DNA from: Nevskia sp.
Lineage (GTDB): Bacteria > Pseudomonadota > Gammaproteobacteria > Nevskiales > Nevskiaceae
Direction: 5' to 3'
Assembly: GCA_031291075.1 (NCBI GenBank)
Contig: JARLJS010000123.1
Span: 1-64,000, forward strand
DNA: 64,000 nucleotides
Shown: positions 19,228-28,509 of the stretch, in pieces
How positions within the stretch are numbered: the stretch's first letter is position 1
Layout: each line of letters opens with the position of its first letter
Program-made: the position numbers and the translations under genes
The notes under the pieces: generated by a model
What the model was told of the DNA's origin: nothing
Database searches by the model: none
What the model saw: only the letters and a program-made list of their open reading frames with translations

Positions 19228-22200
19228 CTATTGGGCCGTCGCTATCGCAAAATGCGGTGTGGTAACCCCGAGGTTCAGATTTGTCCACGCCCCCCAGGAA
19301 TTCGCGCCCACCGTGTAGTTCTGGTAATACGGACCGTAGCTGTAGCCGCTGTAGGTGAAGATATCCGAGTTGTCGGTCGTATCCCAGACGCCATTGAACT
19401 GCACGAAACCATGCGGAAGTGCACCGAGGCCGTAGGTCGCCTCGGCATAGGTCGCGGCCGCGTTCACGAAATCGAAGCAGGGCCGGAATGAATAATACGC
19501 CGGGTAGGATCCCGAGATCTGCGGGTTGCTCGCCGGCAACGTGAAGACCAGTCCACCCTTAGTCAGGGTCGCCGGATTGATCGACGTTTGCGACGCCAGG
19601 TACATATCGACCGTGAGGCCACAATTTTCGAGTGTGAACTGCGAGTCGGCCGGGCTCGCTCCGTTGACTCCGGGGGCTCGCAGCGTGATCGGTTTGTTGA
19701 AGATAAACGTGAAGTTCGTGCCGTCGAACCCGGCGGCGACCAGGAGTGGTGGCAGGAAATCACGGACCAAGAGCTTGGCGTTGCTGCCCGTATTGCCGGC
19801 CAGATCGGCAATACCGGTCAGGTCGACAATCTTGCCGCCCATTCGCGCGTCGTTGGACAGTGAGAACACGCTGCTCACGGTCGCGGTAAACAGGTTGCTG
19901 GTGATCGTGTTGTAGCCCAGCGTGTAGGTGGCGTCCTTGACGAAGCCCGGGTTGGAGAATGACGCGGTGCCCGTGCTCGGCGGGGTCGGCAACGAAGTCG
20001 GATTGAGCGGCTCGCTCACGTTGAAGCCAAGGGTCGGGGTGGGATTGAATGCCGTGGCCCCCGTGGCATCGTAGAACGTGTCGCTAGCGGGGTGGTAGGA
20101 ATTGACTACCGACCCGTACTCGGAACGCAGCACAGCAGCGCCTGCCGACAACGCTTCGAGTGACGAAGGGCCGGTTAGACTCCCGGCAGACGTATTGTTG
20201 ATATTCAGCGCCAGCGGCGTTACCGGAAACACCGCCATGCCGGCGTTTGTCTGGGTCGCCGGGATCACTACGCCACCGCCGATGCCCCTGTTGCCCGAGC
20301 CAACGGCTTTCACCTCGGCGTTGAAGACCGCCACCATCGGATCCTGCGCCACCGTGGTGGGCGGCGCAATGTCATTCAGGGTCAAAGCAGCCGCGACCGT
20401 GCTCGGGTCCGACGGCAGAGTGGGTGCGCCGATGGTATCGACGCCGCGCTGCACGATCTGCACGGTCCATCCCGGCTGGACTCCCGACAGCTCGAGTGTG
20501 ATCGTGCCGCCAGATGCGTTGGCCGGTTTGGGAGCGATGATCTGATCGTAAGATGCAAACGACCCGTCACCGTAGGGCGCGCTCATGGTCGCGCTTGCCG
20601 ACGACGAGGGATTGGCGGCGCCGAGTGCCGCGCTCGTCGTGGAAACGATTCCCACCCTGCCGCTTGTGGATATGAAGTTGCCCTTGCCGTCGGTTTCGAC
20701 GACAACATAGTCCGATGCGCCGGAAGGCTTGAACGAAACGCTGGCGACGGTTGTGTTGACAGTTTCCGCGGTACCGGCCGGAGCCGCAGCCAGCAGCCTG
20801 GCGAAGTTCGACAGGACGGCGGCAGGATCCGCCAGCGGATCCTGCGCGTTCAATTGCAGGGCGGAGAACTGGTTCCCATAAGCCGATGCCAGCCCCAAAG
20901 GATCCGGATTCGTCGCGCTGACGGTGTTGATGAAGGCGCCGGAGGTCAGATAAAACGGATCGTTGGCGGGATTCAGCGCGGTGTTGAGCTGGGCAAGGCC
21001 CGTCACCGGCGGCAGGGTAGTCACGACGTTCGACGACAGGCTCAGCAGCACATCGACGTAGCCCCCGGCGCTGCCGATGTAATTGGGTTCGACGGCGCTC
21101 ACCGGTAGCGTGTTGGGAACCGAGGGTGACAGTGGCGTGCCCGCGGCGTTTGTCACCGACTGCGGGGGGATTGCGATGGTGATCCAGTCACCTACGGCGA
21201 GCGGAGCGGTTTTGACGGTCAGGGAGTTGGTCCCGGCGGTCACGCCCGTAACGGGCACGCTGAATTCATTGCCGCCCGACGCCGGCACCTCGGTCACGAC
21301 GATGCCGGAGTTGGCCGCGATTGAGACCGGCTGGCTAAAGTTGATGGTAATGCCGGCGGTGCCGTCGGTGCCGGTGCCGAGGGTGCCGTGGCCTGCGCCA
21401 CGACCTCCCGGGTTGACGTTGCTGGAGCCGACGACCTGGGTTACGCCGGTGATGTAGGGAGCGATGCTGGACGTGACCGTGGCCGGCGCGGTGATCACGC
21501 CGCCGAGGGCGACCGAACTGCCGCCCTGCGCCCCCGAGTATACCGGTGCCGTGCCGGGCGGGGTGGCGGGTGTCGGAGCGGTCGACGACGTCGCGATCGG
21601 GCAGGCGCCACCGGCCCCGCTGGTTGCGATGTTGAGGCCGGGCGAACCGAGGAAAAAGCAGGAATGGTCGGGGAGGTTGCCGAAAGTGAAGTTACCGGTC
21701 GCGTCGACCGTGGTGAACATGGCCTGGCCGAACGAGTACAGGACCGTGGTCGCGCCGGCGGCCGGGCCGCTGGACCCGTTGCGGCCGGAGCTGACCGGCG
21801 CGAAAGCCTGGAACTGCAGCGTCAGCAGCGTACCCGGGGGAACCGGAACGCCGGAATTGTTCAGCAGCGTGCCCGACACGGTGGCCGTGGTTGCCGGCAA
21901 CTGGATGAGGCCGGCGCTTGCGACGAAGCCGTTGACGAACGTCGCGGCCGAGCTGCCGCCCGTGGTCTGGGCCTGCGGATTCACGGCGACGAACGCGCCG
22001 ACATAGCCCGCCGGCGGCGTGATCACGAGATCGATGCCGGACGTGGCCCCGATGACATTGGCGATCGTGAACTGACCGTTCGCATCGGTCGTCGCGCTGT
22101 TCGTGACCGCGCCGCCTCCGGACGAGGACGAACCCGAACCGGATGAGGACGAGGACCCGGAGGACGACGAGGAACCTGCGCTGGCGATGGCACCCGCCGG

Positions 22201-22409
22201 CGCCGTCACCACCACACCTTTGATCGGCGTGCCGCTGCCGTCGACGACGGTGCCGATCACGGTCCCAGTGGGCGCCGTCGCTGGGGTGGAGGTACCGCCG
22301 GATGTGGAAGCTGTGGCCGGGGCGAGTAGTAGTTTTTCGAACAGGCCGACAGTGTCAGCGCCACGAGCGCAGCAGTCCGCCACGAAGTTCCATGATTCGC
22401 GTAAGGCAT
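19228..22409 (-). CDS. Large surface lipoprotein with carboxypeptidase-regulatory-like and Ig-like regions; apparent frame disruption near the N-terminus
   Basis: Body GTVIGTVVDGSGTPIKGVVVTA...TTDANGQFTI, Ser/Gly linker, Ig-like segments. The lipoprotein signal MPYANHGTSWRTAALVALTLSACSKN (ATG 22409) is in a different frame from the body; see findings. Confidence 0.6.
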
Positions 22410-22511
22410 GCAGATTTCCCCGGTTGCACGGCGCGAACAGCCCGCCGTCCCGACGGGTCAATTCAGCGCGTCAAAAATGATTGCCACGATTTCGCCGCCT
22501 GGAGGAACTGT

Positions 22512-22589
22512 CGACGTTCTGCTTCCCCAAGCCCGCGTGTCCCTACGGTTCCAGGCCTGTGAAAGGCCTGGAGGAATCCCTTTACGTCG
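22512..22589 (-). ncRNA. Candidate structured leader RNA (three-way junction) upstream of the surface lipoprotein
   Basis: Minus strand: P1 CGACGU/ACGUCG, P2 UCCAGGCC...GGCCUGGA, P3 GCUU-GGGG-AAGC, with purine-rich junctions. Confidence 0.4.
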
Positions 22590-22725
22590 CCAGTATGCAA
22601 GCTGTCGCGTCGATAGTCTGCACAAGGTCTGTTTTCGTATCAACACGACCGTCCCCCAAATGGTGGAGGCTTCGATGCGTAGGGCGAAATATTGGCTCTG
22701 CTCGATCGATACGAATCAGCGCCAA

Positions 22726-22762
22726 GGACATGCGGGACAGGCAAGGCTTGTCCCGCATGTCC
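22726..22762. repeat. Perfect 14-bp inverted repeat (REP-like or terminator)
   Basis: GGACATGCGGGACA (22726-22739) / TGTCCCGCATGTCC (22749-22762), 9-nt loop. Confidence 0.85.
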
Positions 22763-22828
22763 GGCGTGGGAGTAGGCCCGGTCGTCCGGTGGGCCGGACG
22801 GTGCGGTGAGCGGTCGGGTCCGTTCCGG

Positions 22829-23455
22829 CTAGTGCTGCGGGCCCGGCTTGTCCGCCAGCAAGCCTTCGACCTGGATGGCCAGCTTGACGCTGCCGCTGCC
22901 AGTCATCTTGACGCCGTAATCGATGCCGAAGTCGCTGCGGTTGATCTCCGCGGAGGCATCCGCGCCGCAGCGTTCCACCTTGAGCATCGGATCGGGGATG
23001 CACTTGAAGGAGTTGATCTTGAGTGCGACCGGCTTGGTTACGCCGTGGAGCGTGAGCTCGCCATCCGCTTCCACCGGCGTGGCGCCGTCGAACTTGACCG
23101 TATCCGACTTGAACACTGCGGTGGGGAACTTGGCGACGTCGAAGAAGTCCGGGCTCTTGGCATGGTCGTTCATCTTCTGCATGCCGAAGTCGATGGAGGT
23201 TGCATCGATGGTGACGTCGATCGAGCCGGTCTTGGCTTCGCTGTCCAGCGTCACGCTGCCGGACTGGGTGTGGTCGAACTTGCCGCGCCAGAACGAGATC
23301 GCCTGGATGTGCGGCGCCTCGAAACTGACGTAGGTGTGCGCGGGGTCCAGGTTGTAGTGCTTGGCCTCGGCCCGGGCCGGCGAACTCAGGAACAATACCA
23401 GCGCGGCGCAGCCCAGGGTGAAGCCCGAGTTGAAGCCCAAGTTGAAACGATTCAT
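22829..23455 (-). CDS. YceI family periplasmic protein
   Basis: Signal peptide ending SSPARA; YNLDPAHTYVSFEAPHIQAISFWRGKF; ELTLHGVTKPV; NRSDFGIDYG. Confidence 0.9.
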   Translation of the reverse strand: MNRFNLGFNSGFTLGCAALVLFLSSPARAEAKHYNLDPAHTYVSFEAPHIQAISFWRGKFDHTQSGSVTLDSEAKTGSIDVTIDATSIDFGMQKMNDHAKSPDFFDVAKFPTAVFKSDTVKFDGATPVEADGELTLHGVTKPVALKINSFKCIPDPMLKVERCGADASAEINRSDFGIDYGVKMTGSGSVKLAIQVEGLLADKPGPQH

Positions 23456-23495
23456 CGTGGAGACTCCTGTAGCGGTTGGGGGGGCGGATGCGAGT

Positions 23496-24056
23496 TTATC
23501 GAGGCGGCGGCACGACGATGTGAAACTTGACCGTGACCTGGTCGGCGACCGTATCCTGCCACTGCGCGTCGCCGATGCCGAAGTGGCCGCGCGAGATCGG
23601 CACCGAGCCGTCGAACACCGTGGCCGCGCCGTCCTTGCCGACAGTCACCGTGGCGGTGAGGTTCTGATCCTTGCCCTTCAGCTTGAGCGTGCCGCTGGCT
23701 TCATAGCGGTTGCCGCCCAGCGGCTTCAGGCCGGTCGCCTCGAAACCCGCCCGCGGATAGTGGGCGGTATCCAGCCAGGCCGGTTTGCGCACTTCACTGT
23801 TGTAGTCCTCGTCGCCGAGGTCGAAGCTGGCGGTGTCGATGTCGAGGTGGGCGCGGGCCTGTGCCGGCCTGGTGGGGTCGAAGTCGACGCTGCCGGAGAA
23901 CTGCTTGAACGGCGCCTCCACCGGCACGTTCATCTGGGTGAAAACTGCGCTCAACGTGCTCCTGGCGGCGCTTACCTTGGCGTCCGCCGCCAGTCCGTCC
24001 AGCGCCGCCAGCAGCAGTACGGCCGCGCCAAGGCGTGGCAGCCTCCGTCCGGTCAT
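23496..24056 (-). CDS. YceI family periplasmic protein (second copy)
   Basis: Signal peptide; STLSAVFTQMNVPVEAPFKQFSGSVDFDP; GTLKLKGKDQNLTATVTV; SRGHFGIGDAQW. Start at 24056 within ORF 23496-24662. Confidence 0.85.
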   Translation of the reverse strand: MTGRRLPRLGAAVLLLAALDGLAADAKVSAARSTLSAVFTQMNVPVEAPFKQFSGSVDFDPTRPAQARAHLDIDTASFDLGDEDYNSEVRKPAWLDTAHYPRAGFEATGLKPLGGNRYEASGTLKLKGKDQNLTATVTVGKDGAATVFDGSVPISRGHFGIGDAQWQDTVADQVTVKFHIVVPPPR

Positions 24057-24625
24057 GGCGTGCCTTCCCTTGCGGCGCCGCGCCAGCGCAACATGCGGCG
24101 CAGCGTATCGTCGCGGTCGAAGAAGTGGTGCTTCAGCGCCGCCGCCACATGCAGCAGCAACAGGTAGAACAGCAGCCAAGCCAGGGTGGCGTGGATGTCG
24201 ATCAGGCTGGCCGCGAGCAGTTTGTTCTTCGGCACCAGGTCCGGCAGTTGCCACAGGCCCAGGTAGACCACCGGGTAACCGGAGGCCGAGCTGAAGGTCC
24301 AGCCGGCCAGCGGAATGGTCACGATCAGGGTGTACATCAGCGCGTGGCTGAGCCTGGCGGCGAAGGTCTGCCAGGGCGGCATCGGCGGCAACGGCGGGGG
24401 GCGGTGCGACAGGCGCCAGATCACCCGCAGCGCCGCCAGCCCCAGCACCGTGATGCCAAGCCACTTGTGATAGGCCACCAGCTTCACCTTCTGCGGGCTG
24501 AACGGCAGGTCGGATACCACCAGGCCCAGGCTGAAGGCGCAGACGATGATCGCCGCCACGGTCCAGTGCAGGGCCACCGCGGTCCGCGTGTAACCCGGCG
24601 GCGCGACCGCTGGCGCCTGCGTCAT
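24053..24625 (-). CDS. Cytochrome b561 family protein
   Basis: RTAVALHWTVAAIIVCAFSLGL; YHKWLGITVLGLAALRVIWRLSHRPPP; IHATLAWLLFYLLLLHVAAALKHHFFDRD with heme-ligand-type His. Confidence 0.9.
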   Translation of the reverse strand: MTQAPAVAPPGYTRTAVALHWTVAAIIVCAFSLGLVVSDLPFSPQKVKLVAYHKWLGITVLGLAALRVIWRLSHRPPPLPPMPPWQTFAARLSHALMYTLIVTIPLAGWTFSSASGYPVVYLGLWQLPDLVPKNKLLAASLIDIHATLAWLLFYLLLLHVAAALKHHFFDRDDTLRRMLRWRGAAREGTP

Positions 24626-25089
24626 CGTGCGGCGCCCGCCGGAGCAGGCAGGACGTGCTCACCGTAGCGGGGCACCCGCGCGCCGGCCTCGTTCAGCAGG
24701 TCCCGGATCGAGACCCGGCCGAGGGCGTCGCGCAGCGCCTGCTCGGGTCCGGCCAGCACGCACTCCAGCGTGGCCTGGATGCCGGCGCCCATCGGGCAGC
24801 GCGGATTGGGGCTGATCCGCCCCACCGCGAAGAGGTCGCCGGCGGCGCGGATCGCCTGGTACACCTCGAGCAGGCTGATGCGCTCCGGCGAGCGCGCCAG
24901 GCGCGCGCCGCCGCCCGGTCCGAGCTGCGTTTCCACCAGGCCGGCGGCGCGCAGCATCGAGAGCATGCGCCGCACCAGCGCCGGATGGGTCTGGATACTC
25001 GCGGCCAGTTCGTCCGAGGTCACCATGCGGTCCTGCGACAGGCTCATGAAGGTGAGCGCATAGGTGGCGACGGCGAAGCGTGTGTTCAT
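24622..25089 (-). CDS. Rrf2 family transcriptional regulator
   Basis: MNTRFAVATYALTFMSL..SDELAASIQTHPALVRRMLSMLRAAGLVETQLGPGGGARLARSPERISLLEVYQAI. Confidence 0.87.
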   Translation of the reverse strand: MNTRFAVATYALTFMSLSQDRMVTSDELAASIQTHPALVRRMLSMLRAAGLVETQLGPGGGARLARSPERISLLEVYQAIRAAGDLFAVGRISPNPRCPMGAGIQATLECVLAGPEQALRDALGRVSIRDLLNEAGARVPRYGEHVLPAPAGAAR

Positions 25090-25239
25090 TGCGTGACGAT
25101 ATTAGTAACGAATTGCTGCAGTCAAGCGGGCACCGGCGTCACCGCGGGGCCGGCTCGGCATGGCGCCCATGTCGCCCAGCCCGTAAAATGCCCGCATCCC
25201 CCTTCGACTTCGCGCACACTCACCCAGAGGCTAACTGTG

Positions 25240-26253
25240 ATGGAAAAGATTCTCCACGAAACCGCTTTGGCGATGGTTGCACCCGGCAAGGGCCTGCTGG
25301 CCGCCGACGAGTCCACCGGCACCATCAAGAAGCGTTTCGACAAGATCGGTGTCGAGAACACCGAGCCGAACCGCCAGGCCTACCGTGACATGCTGTTCAC
25401 CACCCCCGGCTTCGAGCAGCACACCAGCGGCGTGATCCTGTTCGAGGAAACCCTGTTCCAGAAGAGCTTGGCCGGCCAGCCGTTCCCGCAGCTGCTCGCC
25501 GCCAAGGGCGTCGTCCCGGGCATCAAGGTGGATAAGGGCGCCCATGCGCTGCCCGGCGGCGGCGCCGACGAAACCATCACCGAGGGCCTGGACGGCCTGC
25601 GCGAGCGGCTGCTGAAGTACCGCGAGGCCGGTGCCCGTTTCGCCAAGTGGCGCGCGGTGATCACCATCGGCCCGGGTGCTCCCACCTACGACTGCATCCA
25701 CACCAATGCGCACGCCCTGGCGCGCTATGCCGCGCTCTGCCAGGAAGCCGGCATCGTGCCGATCGTCGAGCCGGAAGTGCTGATGGACGCCGACAACACC
25801 ATCGAAGTGTGCGAGCACGTCACCGAGTGGGTGCTGGCCGAGGTGTTCCAGGAACTGTACTACCAGAAGGTGCTGCTGGAAGGCATGGTGCTCAAGCCCA
25901 ACATGGTGGTGTCCGGCATCAAGTGCCCGACCCAGGCCGGCGTGCAGGAAGTGGCCGAGCGCACCCTCAAGGTGCTCAAGCGCCGCGTCCCCGCCGCGGT
26001 CCCCGGCATCGCCTTCCTGTCCGGCGGTCAGGGCGACGAGTTGGCCACTGCCCACCTGGACGCCATGAACAAGATTGGCGGCGTGCCCTGGAAGCTGACC
26101 TTCTCCTACGGCCGCGCCCTGCAGGCCGCCGCACTCAAGGCTTGGTCCGGCAAGAACGTCGAGGCCGGCAAGCAGGCCCACCTGCACCGCGCCAAGATGA
26201 ATGGCCTGGCGGCGCTGGGCAAGTGGGACAAGAGCCTGGAAAAGGCGGCCTAA
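25240..26253 (+). CDS. Class I fructose-bisphosphate aldolase
   Basis: GKGLLAADESTGTIKKRF; GVILFEETLFQ; PGIKVDKG; LEGMVLKPNMVVSG; FLSGGQGDELATAHLDAMN. ATG at 25240 within a longer ORF. Confidence 0.95.
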   Translation: MEKILHETALAMVAPGKGLLAADESTGTIKKRFDKIGVENTEPNRQAYRDMLFTTPGFEQHTSGVILFEETLFQKSLAGQPFPQLLAAKGVVPGIKVDKGAHALPGGGADETITEGLDGLRERLLKYREAGARFAKWRAVITIGPGAPTYDCIHTNAHALARYAALCQEAGIVPIVEPEVLMDADNTIEVCEHVTEWVLAEVFQELYYQKVLLEGMVLKPNMVVSGIKCPTQAGVQEVAERTLKVLKRRVPAAVPGIAFLSGGQGDELATAHLDAMNKIGGVPWKLTFSYGRALQAAALKAWSGKNVEAGKQAHLHRAKMNGLAALGKWDKSLEKAA

Positions 26254-26272
26254 GCCCGCTGCTCCAACCCGG

Positions 26273-26309
26273 GGCCCGCTCGCACCTGTTCCGCGAGCGG
26301 GCCTTTTTG
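26273..26309 (+). terminator. Rho-independent terminator of the aldolase gene
   Basis: Stem GGCCCGCTCGC / GCGAGCGGGCC followed by TTTTT. Confidence 0.88.
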
Positions 26310-26340
26310 TTGCCGCATCCGTTCGGCCAAGGACATCGCC

Positions 26341-27135
26341 ATGACTCAGCTCGCGGGTAAAGTGGTGTGGATCACCGGCGCTTCTTCCGGCATCGGCGAA
26401 GCATTGGCGGTGCTGGCTTCGCGGCGCGGCGCCAGGCTGGTGCTGAGCGCACGGCGGGCGGCGGAACTCGAGCGGGTGAAGGGGCTGTGCAGCGATCCCG
26501 CCAAGGTCGCGGTACTGCCGCTGGACCTGGCGGACTTCGACGCGGCCGATGCCGCCGCCAGGGCGGCGGCGCCGTTCGGGCCGGTCGGGGTGCTGGTCAA
26601 CAACGCCGGCGTCTCCCAGCGCAGCCTGTTCAAGGACACCGGGCTCGGCGTCTACCGCAGCATCATGGAGCTGGACTTCTTCGCCCCGGTGGCGCTGACC
26701 CAGGCGGTCCTGCCCGGCATGCGCCAGCGCGGCGACGGCCATGTGGTGATGATGGGCAGCGTGGTCAGCAAGATCGGCGGGCCGCTGCGCACCGGTTACT
26801 CCGCCGCCAAGCACGCCCTGGCCGGCTTTACCGAGGCGGCCCGCGCCGAACTGTGGCGCGACGGCATCCGTTTCACCCTGGCCTGCCCGGGCTACGTGCG
26901 TACCCAGGTGTCGGTCAACGCGCTCGACGGCAGCGGCGGCAAGCACGGCGTGATGGATCCGTCGACCGGCCATGGACTGGAGCCGGGGAATTGTGCCGAG
27001 CGTATCTGGCGCGCGGTGGAGAAGGACCGCGAGGAGCTGCTGATCGCGGGCCGCGAGGGGGTCTACGTGCAGCTCAAGCGCTTCGCGCCGTCGCTGTTTT
27101 CGTACGCCTTGAAGCGGGCGACGAAGCTGACGTAG
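26341..27135 (+). CDS. SDR family NAD(P)-dependent oxidoreductase
   Basis: VVWITGASSGIGEALA (TGxxxGxG), VNNAG, YSAAKHAL (YxxxK). Confidence 0.92.
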   Translation: MTQLAGKVVWITGASSGIGEALAVLASRRGARLVLSARRAAELERVKGLCSDPAKVAVLPLDLADFDAADAAARAAAPFGPVGVLVNNAGVSQRSLFKDTGLGVYRSIMELDFFAPVALTQAVLPGMRQRGDGHVVMMGSVVSKIGGPLRTGYSAAKHALAGFTEAARAELWRDGIRFTLACPGYVRTQVSVNALDGSGGKHGVMDPSTGHGLEPGNCAERIWRAVEKDREELLIAGREGVYVQLKRFAPSLFSYALKRATKLT

Positions 27136-27200
27136 CCGAACCGTCGGTTAGCGGATCAACGGAACCGGCAAATCTGCCCATCACACGTCGCCCCGCGCAA

Positions 27201-27437
27201 TCACCACTCTGTGCGCTCAAACACCTGTCGGGCCGCAGCGGCAGCAAAGGTATTGCGTGTTTCGCCCATATCGTCCAAGGCTGCATTCATGGCGGCTGTC
27301 GTTTCGTCGGGTGAATGGCGCGACACGTATTCCGCCAACGCCCGACTATAGACTTCGCTGCGCGACTTCCTCATCCGCCGTGCGAGGCGCTCGGCGTTTT
27401 CAAAGATCTCATCCGGAATTGAAACGGCCGTTTTCAT
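27201..27437 (-). CDS. RHH/MazE-like antitoxin, apparently solitary
   Basis: MKTAVSIPDEIFENAERLARRMRKSRSEVYSRALAEYVSRHSPDE is a ribbon-helix-helix antitoxin N-terminus; start at 27437 within ORF 27201-27635. Confidence 0.75.
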   Translation of the reverse strand: MKTAVSIPDEIFENAERLARRMRKSRSEVYSRALAEYVSRHSPDETTAAMNAALDDMGETRNTFAAAAARQVFERTEW

Positions 27438-27507
27438 ACCGAAAGTGTAACCAGTGATTTGCTTCGGCGTCACCTCCAGCCGCCGGTGCTCGAACCGCCC
27501 GCGCCGG

Positions 27508-28509
27508 CTACAACTGCGCCAGCAGCTCCGCCACGCGTCGTTCGGTCCAGCACTCCAGCGCCAGGTTCTCGATGAAGCCGCAGTGGCCGCCGAGCGCCGG
27601 GGCGTCGAAGTTGACCACCGCGCCCCGCTCGTCAAGGCCGGCGAAGTGGCGGAACGGGATCACCGGGTCGTCCTGCGCCGTGATCACCGCCAGCGGCGAC
27701 GGCGCCGCCCGCAGCATCTCCGGGCTCAGGGTGTAGGAGGCCACGTAGTCCCCGTAGCTCGCGTAGCCGGTGAAATCGGCGACGAAGCGCCTGGTGGTCT
27801 CGACGAAGGTCGGGATCGCGGCGTAGGGGCCGAAGTCGTAACGGCCGGGCCATGCCTGGTTCTTGGCCTCCAGCGTTTTGCGCCACTTGTCCAGGAAGTA
27901 GCGGCGGATCAGCAGCGGGCCCTGGTCGATAGCCTCCAGGGTGGCCTCCGGATTGATCGCCGGCGAAATGCCGATGACCAAGTCGGGCCGGATGCCGGCC
28001 GCCGGACCTTGCAGGCCCACCCGCAGGGCGAAGTTGCCGCCCAGGGAGAACCCGATCACCGCCAGCGGCGAGCTGCCGTCGATGCGGCGGATAGCCTGGA
28101 ACGCCCCCAGCACCTCGTCCATCCGCGCCGAGTGGAACAGCTCCGGGTTGAGGGCGTGGGTGCCGCCATGGTCGCGCAGGTTGAGGCGGAACACGTTCCA
28201 GCCCTGGGCGTAGACCTGGCAGGCCATCGAGTACAGATACACCGACTCGTGGCTGCCTTCCCAGCCGTGGATCAGCACCGCCAGCCCGCGCGGCTTCACC
28301 CCCTCAGGGTGCCGCGAGTGGTAGCCGGTGAGGCGGACGCCCTCGCCGCAATCCAGGACGTGATGCTGCGCCGCCGCTTCCATGCCGTTGCCGCGCCGCA
28401 GCCACAGCCGCCGCCGCGGCCCCTTGGTGGCGAGCGCCGACTGCAGCTGGGGATGCGTCAGCACCCAGGGCGGACGGAACTGCGGGCGGTCGGAGCGGGC
28501 GGCGGTCAT
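27508..28509 (-). CDS. YheT-like alpha/beta hydrolase
   Basis: VLIHGWEGSHESVYLYSMACQVYAQGWNVFRLNLRDHGGT; VIGFSLGGNFALR; GGHCGFIE. Confidence 0.87.
   Translation of the reverse strand: MTAARSDRPQFRPPWVLTHPQLQSALATKGPRRRLWLRRGNGMEAAAQHHVLDCGEGVRLTGYHSRHPEGVKPRGLAVLIHGWEGSHESVYLYSMACQVYAQGWNVFRLNLRDHGGTHALNPELFHSARMDEVLGAFQAIRRIDGSSPLAVIGFSLGGNFALRVGLQGPAAGIRPDLVIGISPAINPEATLEAIDQGPLLIRRYFLDKWRKTLEAKNQAWPGRYDFGPYAAIPTFVETTRRFVADFTGYASYGDYVASYTLSPEMLRAAPSPLAVITAQDDPVIPFRHFAGLDERGAVVNFDAPALGGHCGFIENLALECWTERRVAELLAQL

Noticed and set aside
22512-22589. c-di-GMP-I (GEMM) riboswitch
   Set aside because: Lacks the GGGCAAACC and GGACGCAAAGCC joining segments; kept only as an unassigned structured RNA candidate.
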